NCBI GenBank assembly: GCA_965223815.1
Contig: OZ245019.1
Location: 1,240,001-1,304,000, forward strand
Direction: 5' to 3'
Source: HKST-UBA178 sp965223815
GTDB taxonomy: Bacteria; Pseudomonadota; Gammaproteobacteria; Chromatiales; Chromatiaceae
Length of the DNA stretch: 64,000 nucleotides
Part shown: positions 43,162-52,951 of the stretch, piece after piece
How positions within the stretch are numbered: position 1 is the stretch's first letter
Layout: each line of letters starts with the position of its first letter
Program-made: the position numbers and the translations under genes
Notes under the pieces: generated by a model
Told to the model about the DNA's origin: nothing
The model's database searches: none
What the model saw: only the letters and a program-made list of their open reading frames with translations

Positions 43162-44413
43162 TAGCCGGAGTAATGCGTTCCGGGTAGTCGGGGGGGTAAT
43201 ACCACAGTCTTGCTTCGTCCTCGTTGTCGAGGGCTTCTAAACCTCGATCTTGGGGACGAGCCTGAAACAGAAGCTGCACCAACACATCGGTACTCACCCA
43301 GGGGTGGCTGTACCAAAAATCGTGCGCACCCTTGCTCATACCGGGTAGTGTTTGGGGATCTATCCAGATGACGTCAAAAGGCAGATCGCGGGTTGCATTC
43401 AGCACCCATCGGGTCTCATCGGCCCCCAGCTCCGTGCCATCCGGCCGACCGGCGCGGGAGACACCGTGATGCCGGCTGGCAAAGGCCAATACACTGTCAT
43501 CGGGATTGATCGCCAGAGTAACGTGCGAGGGCAGATCAATATAGGTGGCCATGTCTTCGAGGAATCTTACAAAATCGACGTCTGGTGCGGCAAAGTACAC
43601 CTCTCCCAGCCGTAGTCGGCCTTTTAAGTCTGATATATCTCGCTCACCATGCTTTTCTCTGAGGGAGGCGAGGGCGGGGCTTACAACTTGGGCGCCGGCG
43701 CTATAGGTGAGTATATCGATGTATCTCGCGTTACTGTATTTTGCCAAAAGTTCCAGTAAACGAGCGAAAACCGGGACGGTTTTTCGTGCGTTGTTTACGT
43801 CAACTGCGTACCGTAAGAGGCTCTCCGCAGAAGGCCAAGCATAGAGCATGACGACCGAGTTTCTACCGCTGAAGTGCCGCAGTTGGCTCGCCTGGGCGCT
43901 GGCTCGGTAAAAGTTGTTGTTAGCGCCGTGGACATAGAGGATCAGGTCAGGATCCATATTTCGCGCAAGCGCGGCGTTCAAACGATCAAAAAAGGCTCGA
44001 CCCGCCGCAGTCAGTTCGAGGGGCTCCTCGATACTGGAAATGGTAAGTTTCTCGCTCGCCTTTTCCAGGGTTAGGGGTACGTTATCCAGACGCTGCTCGG
44101 TGGTCGAGATAGCCCGTAGCTGAGCCCAGGATTTACCTTCAGCACCGATACGGATGCGCGCCACACCGACCCGAATCTGATCGTCAAAAAGGGTTAAGTG
44201 CTGACGATTTTCTTTAGGCCCTACAGCGATTCGATTGGTCGCATAGACGATGTGGTTTCGTGTGTCCAGTTCCGCATCCTTGGAAAACGGGTCGTGCAGC
44301 CCAGACTTGAACGCCTCCGGCGTTGGCATCAGATAAACTGTCGGTTGGCAGCCGCTCAGTATTGAGAGCAGTAGTGCCGTGCCGAGCAATCCCGGTGTTG
44401 AAAGCAGTTTCAT
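43094..44413 (-). CDS. DUF900-type alpha/beta hydrolase lipoprotein
   Basis: 439 residues. A lipoprotein signal ends in ILSGC (Cys22). The body holds a DUF900-like hydrolase domain: YATNR near 57, LILYVHGANNNF (oxyanion part), VVMLYAWPSAES, and the nucleophile elbow LTYSAGAQVVSPAL with Ser; a late SHPWVSTDV and HHGV may supply His. Similar proteins are predicted serine hydrolases anchored in the envelope. Its end overlaps the lipase-like gene on the other strand. Confidence 0.82.
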   Translation of the reverse strand: MKLLSTPGLLGTALLLSILSGCQPTVYLMPTPEAFKSGLHDPFSKDAELDTRNHIVYATNRIAVGPKENRQHLTLFDDQIRVGVARIRIGAEGKSWAQLRAISTTEQRLDNVPLTLEKASEKLTISSIEEPLELTAAGRAFFDRLNAALARNMDPDLILYVHGANNNFYRASAQASQLRHFSGRNSVVMLYAWPSAESLLRYAVDVNNARKTVPVFARLLELLAKYSNARYIDILTYSAGAQVVSPALASLREKHGERDISDLKGRLRLGEVYFAAPDVDFVRFLEDMATYIDLPSHVTLAINPDDSVLAFASRHHGVSRAGRPDGTELGADETRWVLNATRDLPFDVIWIDPQTLPGMSKGAHDFWYSHPWVSTDVLVQLLFQARPQDRGLEALDNEDEARLWYYPPDYPERITPAINRLMQQALESAPDEENSKPVQ

Positions 44414-44491
44414 TGTTCAATCTCCAACGGTTGCTGCTCATCGCTGAGAAGCCCTGTCACTGACGAATCTCGTCGCCCCCGTAATGGTATC

Positions 44492-45238
44492 TCAACCGGC
44501 GTTGATGAAGTCGGCGTAGTCCTTTCTTACTGCTTCCGTGCACAGTTCAACAAGGCGGGCACCGTGTTCCGGTCGGGCAAGAGATGAGTCCGCCTGGATG
44601 CGCCCGTCTGGAAAGAGGCGTCTGAAATCGTCGGCATCAGTTGCTGGCCGAAGGGAAGCTGGGGCCGCTTGGAGCACTGCGGTTCTGATGCTTTCCGGAA
44701 AGACATGCTGGGTTACCGCGATCTCCGATGGGGTAGCGTGATTGCCCTCTTTGTCGCCGTAAAGTGCGCGGCTGAATTTAGCGACTTCGGGCATCATGTA
44801 CCAGTTGGCCAGTTTGCAGCGAGGAGCGGGCTTGTCGGCGTTGGGGTGGAAGCTACGGGCCCCGTAGATCTCAGCGAACGCCGCCTGTACAGTTGCGATA
44901 TTTCCACCGTGACCGTTGAGAAAGTAGAAGTATTGAAAGCCGTGACGATAGAGGGAGGCAACGTAATCCTTAACCACCGCAATAAGGGTGCTCGGGCGCA
45001 GGCTAATGGTTCCGGGAAACGCCAAATGATGTTGCGCCATTCCCACATTGATGGTGGGGCCAACCAATATACCATCATCCTCGCCAACTTGTTCGGCGAT
45101 TGCTGTTGGGCATATACAGTCAGTGCCGATAGGTCCCAGGGGACCATGCTGCTCGGTAGAGCCGATGGGGATAATGATACCCCGTGAGGATTTAAGGTAG
45201 TCTTCGACGTCCATCCAGGTCATCAGGTGTAACTTCAT
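44492..45238 (-). CDS. Creatininase family protein
   Basis: About 248 residues from the ATG at 45238 (MKLHLMTWMDVEDYL), with GAGG seven bases upstream; longer in-frame starts lack support. Metal-binding motifs of the family are visible: PIGSTEQHGPLGPIGTD near residue 25-41 and YFLNGHGGN near 105, plus EGNHATPSEI. Family members are metal-dependent amidohydrolases (creatinine, and in other pathways formamide-type substrates). The true substrate is unknown. Confidence 0.88.
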   Translation of the reverse strand: MKLHLMTWMDVEDYLKSSRGIIIPIGSTEQHGPLGPIGTDCICPTAIAEQVGEDDGILVGPTINVGMAQHHLAFPGTISLRPSTLIAVVKDYVASLYRHGFQYFYFLNGHGGNIATVQAAFAEIYGARSFHPNADKPAPRCKLANWYMMPEVAKFSRALYGDKEGNHATPSEIAVTQHVFPESIRTAVLQAAPASLRPATDADDFRRLFPDGRIQADSSLARPEHGARLVELCTEAVRKDYADFINAG

Positions 45239-45318
45239 TCGAGTCCTCAATACCTTGTTGCCACATTGGCAGTATACTGTCTTCTGCCGAACCGGATCGA
45301 GAAATAGGTGGAACCGGC

Positions 45319-45525
45319 GTGACCTTGACCAGAAAGCCGCAAGTATCAATATCTGAAGCCCAGGAGAGGGATCCCTGGCCCATCGAAAACATGTTAGAGG
45401 GCAGGCATTTTTACATGGAAGGGGGATTGATCGTATTTACGGCGCTATATCACCGTAGCCGTGGAAGCTGTTGCGGTTCGGCCTGCCGCCACTGCCCGTT
45501 CGGGCACGAGAACGTCCGCCGATAG
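45319..45525 (+). CDS. Small Cys-rich protein, DUF5522-like
   Basis: 68 residues or fewer depending on start; the GTG at 45319 follows AGGTGG. The conserved part is FYMEGGLIVFTALYHRSRG followed by CCGSACRHCPFGHENVRR. The cluster CCxxxCxxCP is the mark of DUF5522 and probably binds a metal. Function unknown. Divergent from the creatininase gene, with 80 bases between starts. Confidence 0.75.
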   Translation: MTLTRKPQVSISEAQERDPWPIENMLEGRHFYMEGGLIVFTALYHRSRGSCCGSACRHCPFGHENVRR

Positions 45526-45661
45526 TAATGGCTGTGCCTCTCACTGGAAGTCGTATCACTACAACTCGATCGGCCGACGCCAAGCAAAGCCAGACCCCGG
45601 CGGCTTCCCTGCGCCGGGGTGGTTTGTGTTGACTCCGCGATGAAGCTGGAATTCTCCCTCG

Positions 45662-46759
45662 TCAGTTTTTGCGGATTACATAAAAGTAGTTCTGGAAATC
45701 GTGGTCCAACTCCTCTACAACCACGCGCCCAAAGCCGGCTTCTGCCAACATTTTCAACGCCAGTTCTCTGCCCCAGACGGTGCCCAGCCCGGCACCTCCC
45801 TGGGAGAGCGAGACGGTCATACAGTGCATGGTAGAGAGGGTGTAGAGTAAAGGGCCGATGGGGTGATCCAGGTTGTTGTGCAAATGGCTCGAGCCCTTGA
45901 TGTCCTGCATCAGATAGACTCCATCGGGGCGCAAGGCACGGTAGATGCCGGACAGCACCGAAGCCGGATCCCTCTGATCATGTATGGCATCGAAGGTGGT
46001 GATCCAGTCGTAGCCCGCTTCCTCATCCAGAGTGGCGGCATCCTTCACTCGAAACACTACATTGTCGAGCCTCTGGCGTTTCGCCTCAGCGCTCGCCCAA
46101 GCGATTGCCTCCGGCGAAAAGTCATAACCTGTGAATCGGCTGTTAGGAAATGCCGAGGCCAGCTGCAGCATGGCATGACCACGTCCGCATCCTACATCCA
46201 TCACATCAATACCGGCTTTCAAGCGTGATTCCAGGCCTTCGATCAGGGGCAGTATATGGTCGAAAAGCGCGCTGACGACGGTTTGTCCGCTATCTTCCGC
46301 CATCACTTCATGAAACCGACCGAAACGCTCGTAGGGAACTCCGCCACCATTTCGGAAGCAGTGGATGATGTCGTCCTCGACCTGTCCCAAGAGCGGTATG
46401 TACTGGGCGAATACGGCAACATTGTCGGGGCTGGCGGCTCGTGTGAGCCAGGCGGCGTGAATCGCTGGCAGGACATAGGTTTCCGTGTCCGACTCAAACT
46501 GGATAAAACCCGCGGTCACCATGGCGCCCAGCCATTCGCGGACGTAACGTTCATCGAGACCGGATGCATCGGCGATCTCGCCGCTACCGGCCGGAGGTAA
46601 TTCGGCGAGGGTATCGAACAGGCCCGTGCGATGACCGATGGAGGTCATAAGAGCAATAGCTCCGTGATTGAGGATTTCCACCAGGTGCTCGGCGAAAGCC
46701 TCGCCAGGGTCGCCAGATTCGGAGGCAGGGACGTTGGGGATATTGACGGGATTGCACAT
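45662..46759 (-). CDS. SAM-dependent methyltransferase with N-terminal winged helix
   Basis: 365 residues from the ATG at 46759, with GGAGAAAG upstream. The first 100 residues resemble a winged-helix dimerisation domain (LDERYVREWLGAMVTAGFI), and then come methyltransferase motifs MDVGCGRGHAML, FTGYDFSPEAIAWA, TTFDAIHDQRDP and ALRPDGVYLMQDIKG. This layout matches Rv2258c-like methyltransferases. It follows the GNAT gene by 56 bases on the same strand. Substrate unknown. Confidence 0.85.
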   Translation of the reverse strand: MCNPVNIPNVPASESGDPGEAFAEHLVEILNHGAIALMTSIGHRTGLFDTLAELPPAGSGEIADASGLDERYVREWLGAMVTAGFIQFESDTETYVLPAIHAAWLTRAASPDNVAVFAQYIPLLGQVEDDIIHCFRNGGGVPYERFGRFHEVMAEDSGQTVVSALFDHILPLIEGLESRLKAGIDVMDVGCGRGHAMLQLASAFPNSRFTGYDFSPEAIAWASAEAKRQRLDNVVFRVKDAATLDEEAGYDWITTFDAIHDQRDPASVLSGIYRALRPDGVYLMQDIKGSSHLHNNLDHPIGPLLYTLSTMHCMTVSLSQGGAGLGTVWGRELALKMLAEAGFGRVVVEELDHDFQNYFYVIRKN

Positions 46760-46815
46760 GATCTTTCTCCTTTTGATTAAGATTGTCCCGCTAAGGCGGG
46801 TAGAGTGAATAACGA

Positions 46816-47667
46816 TCAACCGACTACTGAGCTAAGTTCAGCAGCGTGGTTGGGTGAAACGATGGGGGCGAAATTCTCCCGAGTGTAAGTGGCACGAAAG
46901 CCTGCCCTCACCAGGTTGTGAAACGAATGTTGGGGATCTCCGGGAACCGCTTCTCCTGTTTCCGAGAATATCTGCTTGCAGCCCAGTTCCCGTGCGGTCT
47001 GAATTCGTCTACTCAACAGCGCGCTTTGACTTCCCATGCCGCGGTATCTGGGATCCGTAGCCGCCCAGTCCAGCCAGGCCGTGCCCTGGGATACGCGCAT
47101 GGCACCGACACCGGCCGGCTGGTCGTCCTGGAAGCTCATGAAATGATGCCAGCCGGGACGCCCCACCAATGCAGCAAGAGCGTCGACTGCTAGCTCTCCC
47201 AGGCCGAAGCCATCGGCGGCGATGCGGCCGAACTCCTGGGCAAGGTCGGCGCCGATGGGTGCAACACGTAGGGCTGTCTTGTGCTCGGGTGGGAAGCCGG
47301 TGTCCCTTACAAACTGGGTCCACCCGCGATCCTGTTTCAATCCCGCTTCGAACAGCCAGCCCCAGGCCCCGGCGGACATCGCCCAGGGTTGGATGTGGAG
47401 GAAGTAGTCTCTGATGCCCGCGGCGGCATAGTAATCACGGATCCGGAGAATCTGTTTGGCGGAGGCGGGCTCATCGACCCCCAGGCCCACGACCCGATTA
47501 AGCAGTATGCTCTGTGTGTTCCGGGCGGCGAAAAGCCTAGCCTCTCCCACCTTTTTCTGCTCCAGGCCGAGGGAGTGGCGTGTGGTTCCGGGCGCGGCGT
47601 CGAAGAGATCTCTGAGGGCCAGGAGTTCCATACTTTCGGCTGCTTTTCCCCAATTCCTGTATTGCAT
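46816..47667 (-). CDS. GNAT family N-acetyltransferase
   Basis: 283 residues from the ATG at 47667, with GGAGA nine bases upstream. The C-terminal half is the GNAT core with AWLDWAATDPRYRGMGSQSA (acetyl-CoA loop R/Q-x-x-G-x-G/S like) near 215-234 and the final FHNLVRAGFRATYTRENF. The N-terminal half is a second, degenerate GNAT-like half. First gene of a two-gene operon with the methyltransferase. Substrate unknown. Confidence 0.8.
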   Translation of the reverse strand: MQYRNWGKAAESMELLALRDLFDAAPGTTRHSLGLEQKKVGEARLFAARNTQSILLNRVVGLGVDEPASAKQILRIRDYYAAAGIRDYFLHIQPWAMSAGAWGWLFEAGLKQDRGWTQFVRDTGFPPEHKTALRVAPIGADLAQEFGRIAADGFGLGELAVDALAALVGRPGWHHFMSFQDDQPAGVGAMRVSQGTAWLDWAATDPRYRGMGSQSALLSRRIQTARELGCKQIFSETGEAVPGDPQHSFHNLVRAGFRATYTRENFAPIVSPNHAAELSSVVG

Positions 47668-47891
47668 GTGTTGGGTCTCCTCTTTTTGGCGGAAAGGCCG
47701 GTGGCTGGGTTCGGTAGCTTCTGGGGGTAAATCTACCCATTGGCTGTCACGGCACCCATGGGTCAAACGTCAATAAGGCGTCAAAAAGGAAAATAGGGGG
47801 AAATCAAAGCGGCTCTTTCAACTTTGCTCAGCGATCAAGTAGTATTTGTGCCGAACTGCTCGCTGTTTTTACCAACTAGAAGGCCAGAAGT

Positions 47892-49115
47892 ATGGAAATA
47901 GTCGACGGCACCCTGAAGGTCGATCCCTTTTTGACGGTAACTCTGGGTATCGTCGTCCTATTCATCGGAAAAAGACTGAATGAGAAGATTGCCTTCCTGA
48001 AGGAATTCAGTATTCCCGAACCGGTGAGTGGGGGCCTGCTTATCTCTCTCCTGATGGGATTGGTCTATGCGTTTTCTGGTGTGGCTGTAACCTTCGAACT
48101 CGAGGCGCGGGATATCCTGCTGGTCTATTTCTTTACCACTATAGGCATCAATGCCAGTATTCGAGACTTGGCTGCCGGTGGCAAACCCTTGGTGATCCTG
48201 CTTGGGATTACCATCGCCTATATGATTTTGCAGAATATCACCGGTATCTCCGTGGCCCGTATGTTCGGCCTGGAGACTCCTGTGGGACTCTTAGGGGGAA
48301 CTATCTCACTGATTGGTGGCCACGGTACGGCTATCGCCTGGTCCCCGAGGATAGCCGAGGATTACGGTATTGCCAATGCAATGGAGATTGGTATTGCCTG
48401 TGCCACTTTCGGCCTGATCCTGGCCAGTTTGATGGGGGGGCCGATAGCCAAGTTTTTAATCAAGCGTCATGACCTCAAGCCGGCGGAAGAGGGGCCTCAG
48501 GATGTGGGATTGTCCGAGGAGGAAAAGAGGGAGGGCATCGGCCATTTGGATTTTCTCGATGCGCTACTTGCGATTCATCTCAGCGCCATTGTTGGATTAC
48601 TTTTGAACGAAGGGCTGGAGGAACTGGGCCTCAAACTTCCGCTTTTTGTCACCTGCCTGTTTGCGGGCATCATACTAACCAATCTGGTTCCCAGAAATTT
48701 CCCCCGAATAACCGGCACCGAATGGCCAACTCGAACTCCAGCGATGGCCCTTATCGCCGATATTTCATTGGGCACCTTTCTGGCGATGTCGTTGATGAGT
48801 ATGCAGTTGTGGACATTGATTGATCTTGCTGGCCCTATTCTCTCCATCCTCGCCATGCAATTTCTGGTGGCGGTATTGGTGAATCTGTTCGTTGTTTTCC
48901 CAGCGATGGGGCGCAACTACGATGCTGCGGTGGTCTCTGCGGGATTCGGTGGCATATCGCTGGGTGCAACTCCGACGGCGATGGCGAATATGTCCGCGGT
49001 TACCCAGCGTTATGGCGCTTCGCACCTCGCATTTATTATTGTGCCCCTGGTGGCGGCCTTTTTCATCGACTTGGCCAATGCGCTGATGATTCCCTTCTTT
49101 CTTGCCAATTTCTGA
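47892..49115 (+). CDS. gltS: Sodium/glutamate symporter
   Basis: 407 residues of inner-membrane helices in two inverted halves. Family segments are FSIPEPVSGGLLISL, FFTTIGINASIRDLAAGG, LLGGTISLIGGHGTAIAW and GGISLGATPTAMANM near 350. It imports glutamate with sodium ions. Single gene. Confidence 0.93.
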   Translation: MEIVDGTLKVDPFLTVTLGIVVLFIGKRLNEKIAFLKEFSIPEPVSGGLLISLLMGLVYAFSGVAVTFELEARDILLVYFFTTIGINASIRDLAAGGKPLVILLGITIAYMILQNITGISVARMFGLETPVGLLGGTISLIGGHGTAIAWSPRIAEDYGIANAMEIGIACATFGLILASLMGGPIAKFLIKRHDLKPAEEGPQDVGLSEEEKREGIGHLDFLDALLAIHLSAIVGLLLNEGLEELGLKLPLFVTCLFAGIILTNLVPRNFPRITGTEWPTRTPAMALIADISLGTFLAMSLMSMQLWTLIDLAGPILSILAMQFLVAVLVNLFVVFPAMGRNYDAAVVSAGFGGISLGATPTAMANMSAVTQRYGASHLAFIIVPLVAAFFIDLANALMIPFFLANF

Positions 49116-49198
49116 TGGCCATGACCCAGTCGCCGGTCCCTGTCCCGGGGACTGTTGGCGTTAAGGCAGCCCTACTTGAGAGGTGATAATGGCGTCCA

Positions 49199-52100
49199 CT
49201 ATTCCGGTTTCGGACCGCCCCCCTGTTGCGGCAGTGACTTGATGTAGACATCCTGCTGAGGAAAGGGGATTTCGATTTCCGCTTCCTTGAGCGCATTCCA
49301 AATTGCGAACAGCACCTTTGACTGCACCTCGAGGCGGCTAAAGCGCAGCACATCGGTGAAGAACTGAATCCGAAAATTGACCGATGAAGCGGCGAAGTCG
49401 ACCAGCCACACCTGAGGTCCCCTGGGGGCTAACGAAACCTCGGGCTGCATGGTTACCGCATCGAGAATCACCTGTTGGGCCAGATTTGGGTCTGCGTTAT
49501 AACTGACCCCAATAAGTAAAACGGTGCGGACTTCTGTATCCGAGCGGGTCCAATTGATAAAGGAATTGCTGATCAAGTCGGAATTGGGAATGATGACATC
49601 CTGATTATCCCAGGTTGTAACGGTCACCGAGCGCATACCGATCTCTGCGACTGTCCCCTCCTTGTCGCCGATGGTTACCCAATCCCGGGTACGCACCGGG
49701 CGCTCCGCCAGCAAGATCAGGCCGCTGATGAAATTATTGGCTATGTTCTGCATCCCAAAGCCGATACCAACACCCAGCGCCCCGGCGAATACCGCCAGGC
49801 TGGTGAGATTGATGCCCATGATGTTGAGCGCCACAAGCAGACCGATGACCACCACCGCATACTGGGTAAATACCGAGAGACTATTGCGGATGCCTATGTC
49901 CTTGATCTTCGCGTAAACCCAGCCATAGGTAACCTCTCTTGCCCATCTCCCAACGTAAAAAACCAGGAACAGCAGCACAGCCGAACTCAGCAAATCTATG
50001 CTGTTGATGGGCTTTTCACCGAGAGTGAAGAGGGTGTGACTCAACCAGGATCGTAAGTCGAGGCCAGTTGCCGGGTCTTCTACCAGCAATCGATAGAGCA
50101 GCCAGACCGCGGTGAGAAACAGGCCGAGGCGGATAAGATACTGAATGGGCTCGATGAGACTCTTGACCCAAAAATTGGCCTGCTTGGTGCGGCTGGCGAT
50201 AACCTTTTCCACACTCTGGGCGAGATCGAGTATCAATCCTCGTGCAATCATCCATCCGGTAATGACCGCGAATGAGAGCGCCAGATAGGCGCCCAGGGTC
50301 CAAGCGAAGTTGATATAACCGAAGATCCCCATCAGGGCCGCCACCGCGATTGCGAGAGGGATCGCCAGACCGGCCAGACCCATCAAACGGACCCAGTGGG
50401 TATTCCCCTTCCGCTCCTTCAGCATTCCGTACCAGAGGTTTCTGATACGCAGGGCCAGAAAGGCGGGTGGGAGCAGGAAGAACATAAAAAAGCGTTCGAA
50501 CAGCTCCCTGAGTTCCTGGGAAATGAGCTCCAGATAGCCTAGGGTAAGCCCCAGCGCCAGCAGGGCATGCAGCAGAGTGAACAACACCACCAGACGAAAC
50601 AGCCTGGTATGCTGCCCCTCCAAACCCAGGGGGGAAACCAATACCCACCACGCGAGGCCAATAATCAGGCGTGCGCTCAGCCAGATAGCGACAACCGAGG
50701 CAACCAGCAAAAAACCAGGGGGCACGATATCCAGCACCCAACTTGCGATCAGCAGTAAGCCGCTCAGCAGCAGATCGAAACGGCTCCTGCGGACCAGGGC
50801 GGTACTGATAATTACCGCTCTCTGGGTGAAGGATCTATCCTGGATATCCGGTGGGGATGGTTTCAGCTTGCCCAGCAGGAGGCAGAATAGCGCCCAAAGT
50901 ATCCCCGGGAGCAGCAGCAAAAGCCAGCGATTGAGGTCGGCCTGCTCCAGTGAGACGGACATACTGAGAATAATGTTTCGTCCTAATTGCAACAGCTTTT
51001 CCGGGAGCCGATGGATCTCTGCGAGCAGTGCTTCCCATTGCTGGAGGGTGCGTGGCAGCTGGTGGCGCTCGCTCAGCCCCCGCTTCTTGCGTTCCAGATA
51101 GATGGAGCGGATGCGCTCCCGCTCCTCTTCCACCGCCGACGCCAACGTCTTCAATGCGGTTTTCTGCTGTTCGAAGCGTCCGATCAACCCGTTGAAGATG
51201 GAGTAGACCTCCCGGTACTCCTTCCGGTTATCTCTCTCCAGGTCCAGCCCCTTGAGAATCACCTGACGACGCTGCAGGGCCAAATCGGCTTTGCTGTCGA
51301 GCAACAGTTTTATTGAACCGAGCTGGGCGCCCATGGTTTCCAGGGTATTGGTGGTGGAACGTAAACCGCGCAGGCTTTTCGAATCGTTGTCAGATTCCCT
51401 TAGCTTGTCGAGTTGGGTGCGTATGGTCGCCATTTTTCGCTGAACGTTGATCAGGAACACCGACTCCTCGGCTTCAACCAGCCGTGTTTCGACAAGATCT
51501 TTGGCCGATTGTGAAGCCTCCGGGGTGTCACGGAGTTGATTGGCATAGTTTCGCGCATCGTTTGCTTTCAGCTGCCAGCCCTGCTGTTGGATGACCAACT
51601 CTTTCTCGAGCTCTTCGAGGGTTAACTTGCGCGCTTCAGCCTGCTGATCGCGATAGGTGTTTTTCACCGCCTGAAACCAGCGCTCAGCGAGCTTGTAGCG
51701 CTCATTCTCCAATGCCCCGCGTTGATCCAGCTGTTCGATACGCTGCTTCTGCAGCGTCAACAAGATCCGCTTTTCGTCGAGGCTCGCCCTGGTATCCGCG
51801 ATCAACTCCCGATCGTAAGAATCTCGTTGTACAGAAGTGAGAATCTGCAGTTTTTCTTCGAGTTCAGCGACTGCCGAGGTAAGCTCTTCGAGAGTCTGTC
51901 TAGCGGATTTGAGCGTCAGCTCAACGGATTCCAGGGCGACCTTTTGGGTGTCCAATTGAAGTTCCGCCTGCTCCATGCGTACTTGGTCGACGGTATCTGT
52001 GCTGAGCTTTGCTATTTGTTCGTCAACCTGACGCTGCAAGGATTCCAACTCAGCAGTCTCGTTTTTCAGAGCAGAGGCCTCATTGGCGATGAACTGCATT

Positions 52101-52225
52101 TGGTTGGCAACCGCCTCACTGGGCTCAATAGCCGCGGGAATGGCCTGTGCCCGGGCGCCAGCAGCGATGCAGACGAACAACCCAATCAAGAGAAAATTGC
52201 AGTATTTCCGCATGGATAAGATCAT
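49199..52225 (-). CDS. MscK-type mechanosensitive ion channel
   Basis: About 1008 residues. After a signal peptide (ending ARA) a periplasmic coiled-coil part of some 400 residues follows (heptads rich in Leu, Glu, Arg, Gln), then around eleven membrane helices, and a MscS-like C-terminus with the pore helix ALGVGIGFGMQNIANNFISG and beta domain ERPVRTRDWVTIGDKEGTV. Layout and length match MscK/KefA channels, which open on membrane tension. The ATG at 52225 is used; 52213 and 52261 are alternatives. Confidence 0.9.
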   Translation of the reverse strand: MILSMRKYCNFLLIGLFVCIAAGARAQAIPAAIEPSEAVANQMQFIANEASALKNETAELESLQRQVDEQIAKLSTDTVDQVRMEQAELQLDTQKVALESVELTLKSARQTLEELTSAVAELEEKLQILTSVQRDSYDRELIADTRASLDEKRILLTLQKQRIEQLDQRGALENERYKLAERWFQAVKNTYRDQQAEARKLTLEELEKELVIQQQGWQLKANDARNYANQLRDTPEASQSAKDLVETRLVEAEESVFLINVQRKMATIRTQLDKLRESDNDSKSLRGLRSTTNTLETMGAQLGSIKLLLDSKADLALQRRQVILKGLDLERDNRKEYREVYSIFNGLIGRFEQQKTALKTLASAVEEERERIRSIYLERKKRGLSERHQLPRTLQQWEALLAEIHRLPEKLLQLGRNIILSMSVSLEQADLNRWLLLLLPGILWALFCLLLGKLKPSPPDIQDRSFTQRAVIISTALVRRSRFDLLLSGLLLIASWVLDIVPPGFLLVASVVAIWLSARLIIGLAWWVLVSPLGLEGQHTRLFRLVVLFTLLHALLALGLTLGYLELISQELRELFERFFMFFLLPPAFLALRIRNLWYGMLKERKGNTHWVRLMGLAGLAIPLAIAVAALMGIFGYINFAWTLGAYLALSFAVITGWMIARGLILDLAQSVEKVIASRTKQANFWVKSLIEPIQYLIRLGLFLTAVWLLYRLLVEDPATGLDLRSWLSHTLFTLGEKPINSIDLLSSAVLLFLVFYVGRWAREVTYGWVYAKIKDIGIRNSLSVFTQYAVVVIGLLVALNIMGINLTSLAVFAGALGVGIGFGMQNIANNFISGLILLAERPVRTRDWVTIGDKEGTVAEIGMRSVTVTTWDNQDVIIPNSDLISNSFINWTRSDTEVRTVLLIGVSYNADPNLAQQVILDAVTMQPEVSLAPRGPQVWLVDFAASSVNFRIQFFTDVLRFSRLEVQSKVLFAIWNALKEAEIEIPFPQQDVYIKSLPQQGGGPKPE

Positions 52226-52404
52226 TTTTTCTGGACAACCTGGATCATTTGAAGTGAACACCCGGCCGACCGCCGGGGTTTGGAAATGATTGAGGGAATG
52301 TTCGACTATCGAATTGGAAAAATCCAGGAGAATCGCGGAAATCTCTCAATCACGGGGTTACACTGAGATCTGTTTGGGCAAATTCACGGCGGGAGAGAGA
52401 CGGA

Positions 52405-52830
52405 ATGTCAAAAGCTGATTACCCGAGTGCAGGCGATCCCAGTCAGTCGGTTTTGACCATTGGCCACTTGGTTTACGGACTGCACGGTGCAGCATTGGTA
52501 ATCGGCATTCTGGGGGCAGCCACGGTCATCGGCAGTTTTCTCGGTAGTCTGCCCTCGGTTGCCGCACTCATTCTAAGTTACATCAACCGCAGCAGCGCTC
52601 AAGGCACTTGGATCGAGTCCCACTGCCGTTGGCAAATACGCACCTTCTGGTACGCGCTGCTGTTCTTTCTGCTCGCCTGGTTGCTGTTGATCACTGTGAT
52701 TGGAGTGCCGGTGGGTGTCGTGGTGTTGGCCATTGTTACCCTTTGGTTGTTGTACCGCATTACGCGCGGCTGGGTCCGGCTTGCTAAGGGCAAACCCATG
52801 TATGCCGGGAAGCGCGCGCGGGGGGCATAG
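52405..52830 (+). CDS. Small membrane protein, DUF4870-like
   Basis: 141 residues with about three hydrophobic helices (28-52, 75-97, 98-118) and a central SYINRSSAQGTWIESHCRWQ segment, as in DUF4870/YjgN-like small membrane proteins. Role unknown. Followed by a potassium channel gene on the same strand. Confidence 0.75.
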   Translation: MSKADYPSAGDPSQSVLTIGHLVYGLHGAALVIGILGAATVIGSFLGSLPSVAALILSYINRSSAQGTWIESHCRWQIRTFWYALLFFLLAWLLLITVIGVPVGVVVLAIVTLWLLYRITRGWVRLAKGKPMYAGKRARGA

Positions 52831-52951
52831 CCTTGTCTTTTGCCGCCCTGATTAGCCACTAACGAAAAGAAACCCCCGTCGGATCGATCTAGACTAAAGG
52901 AAAAGCGAGCTATTATCCCTCGTTAAAATCCAGGATGGGAAACAGTGGCTG

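Noticed and set aside
46256..47776. Several plus-strand open frames (for example 46256-46600, 47281-47730)
   Set aside because: Antisense to the methyltransferase and GNAT genes, which have good domains and ribosome sites.
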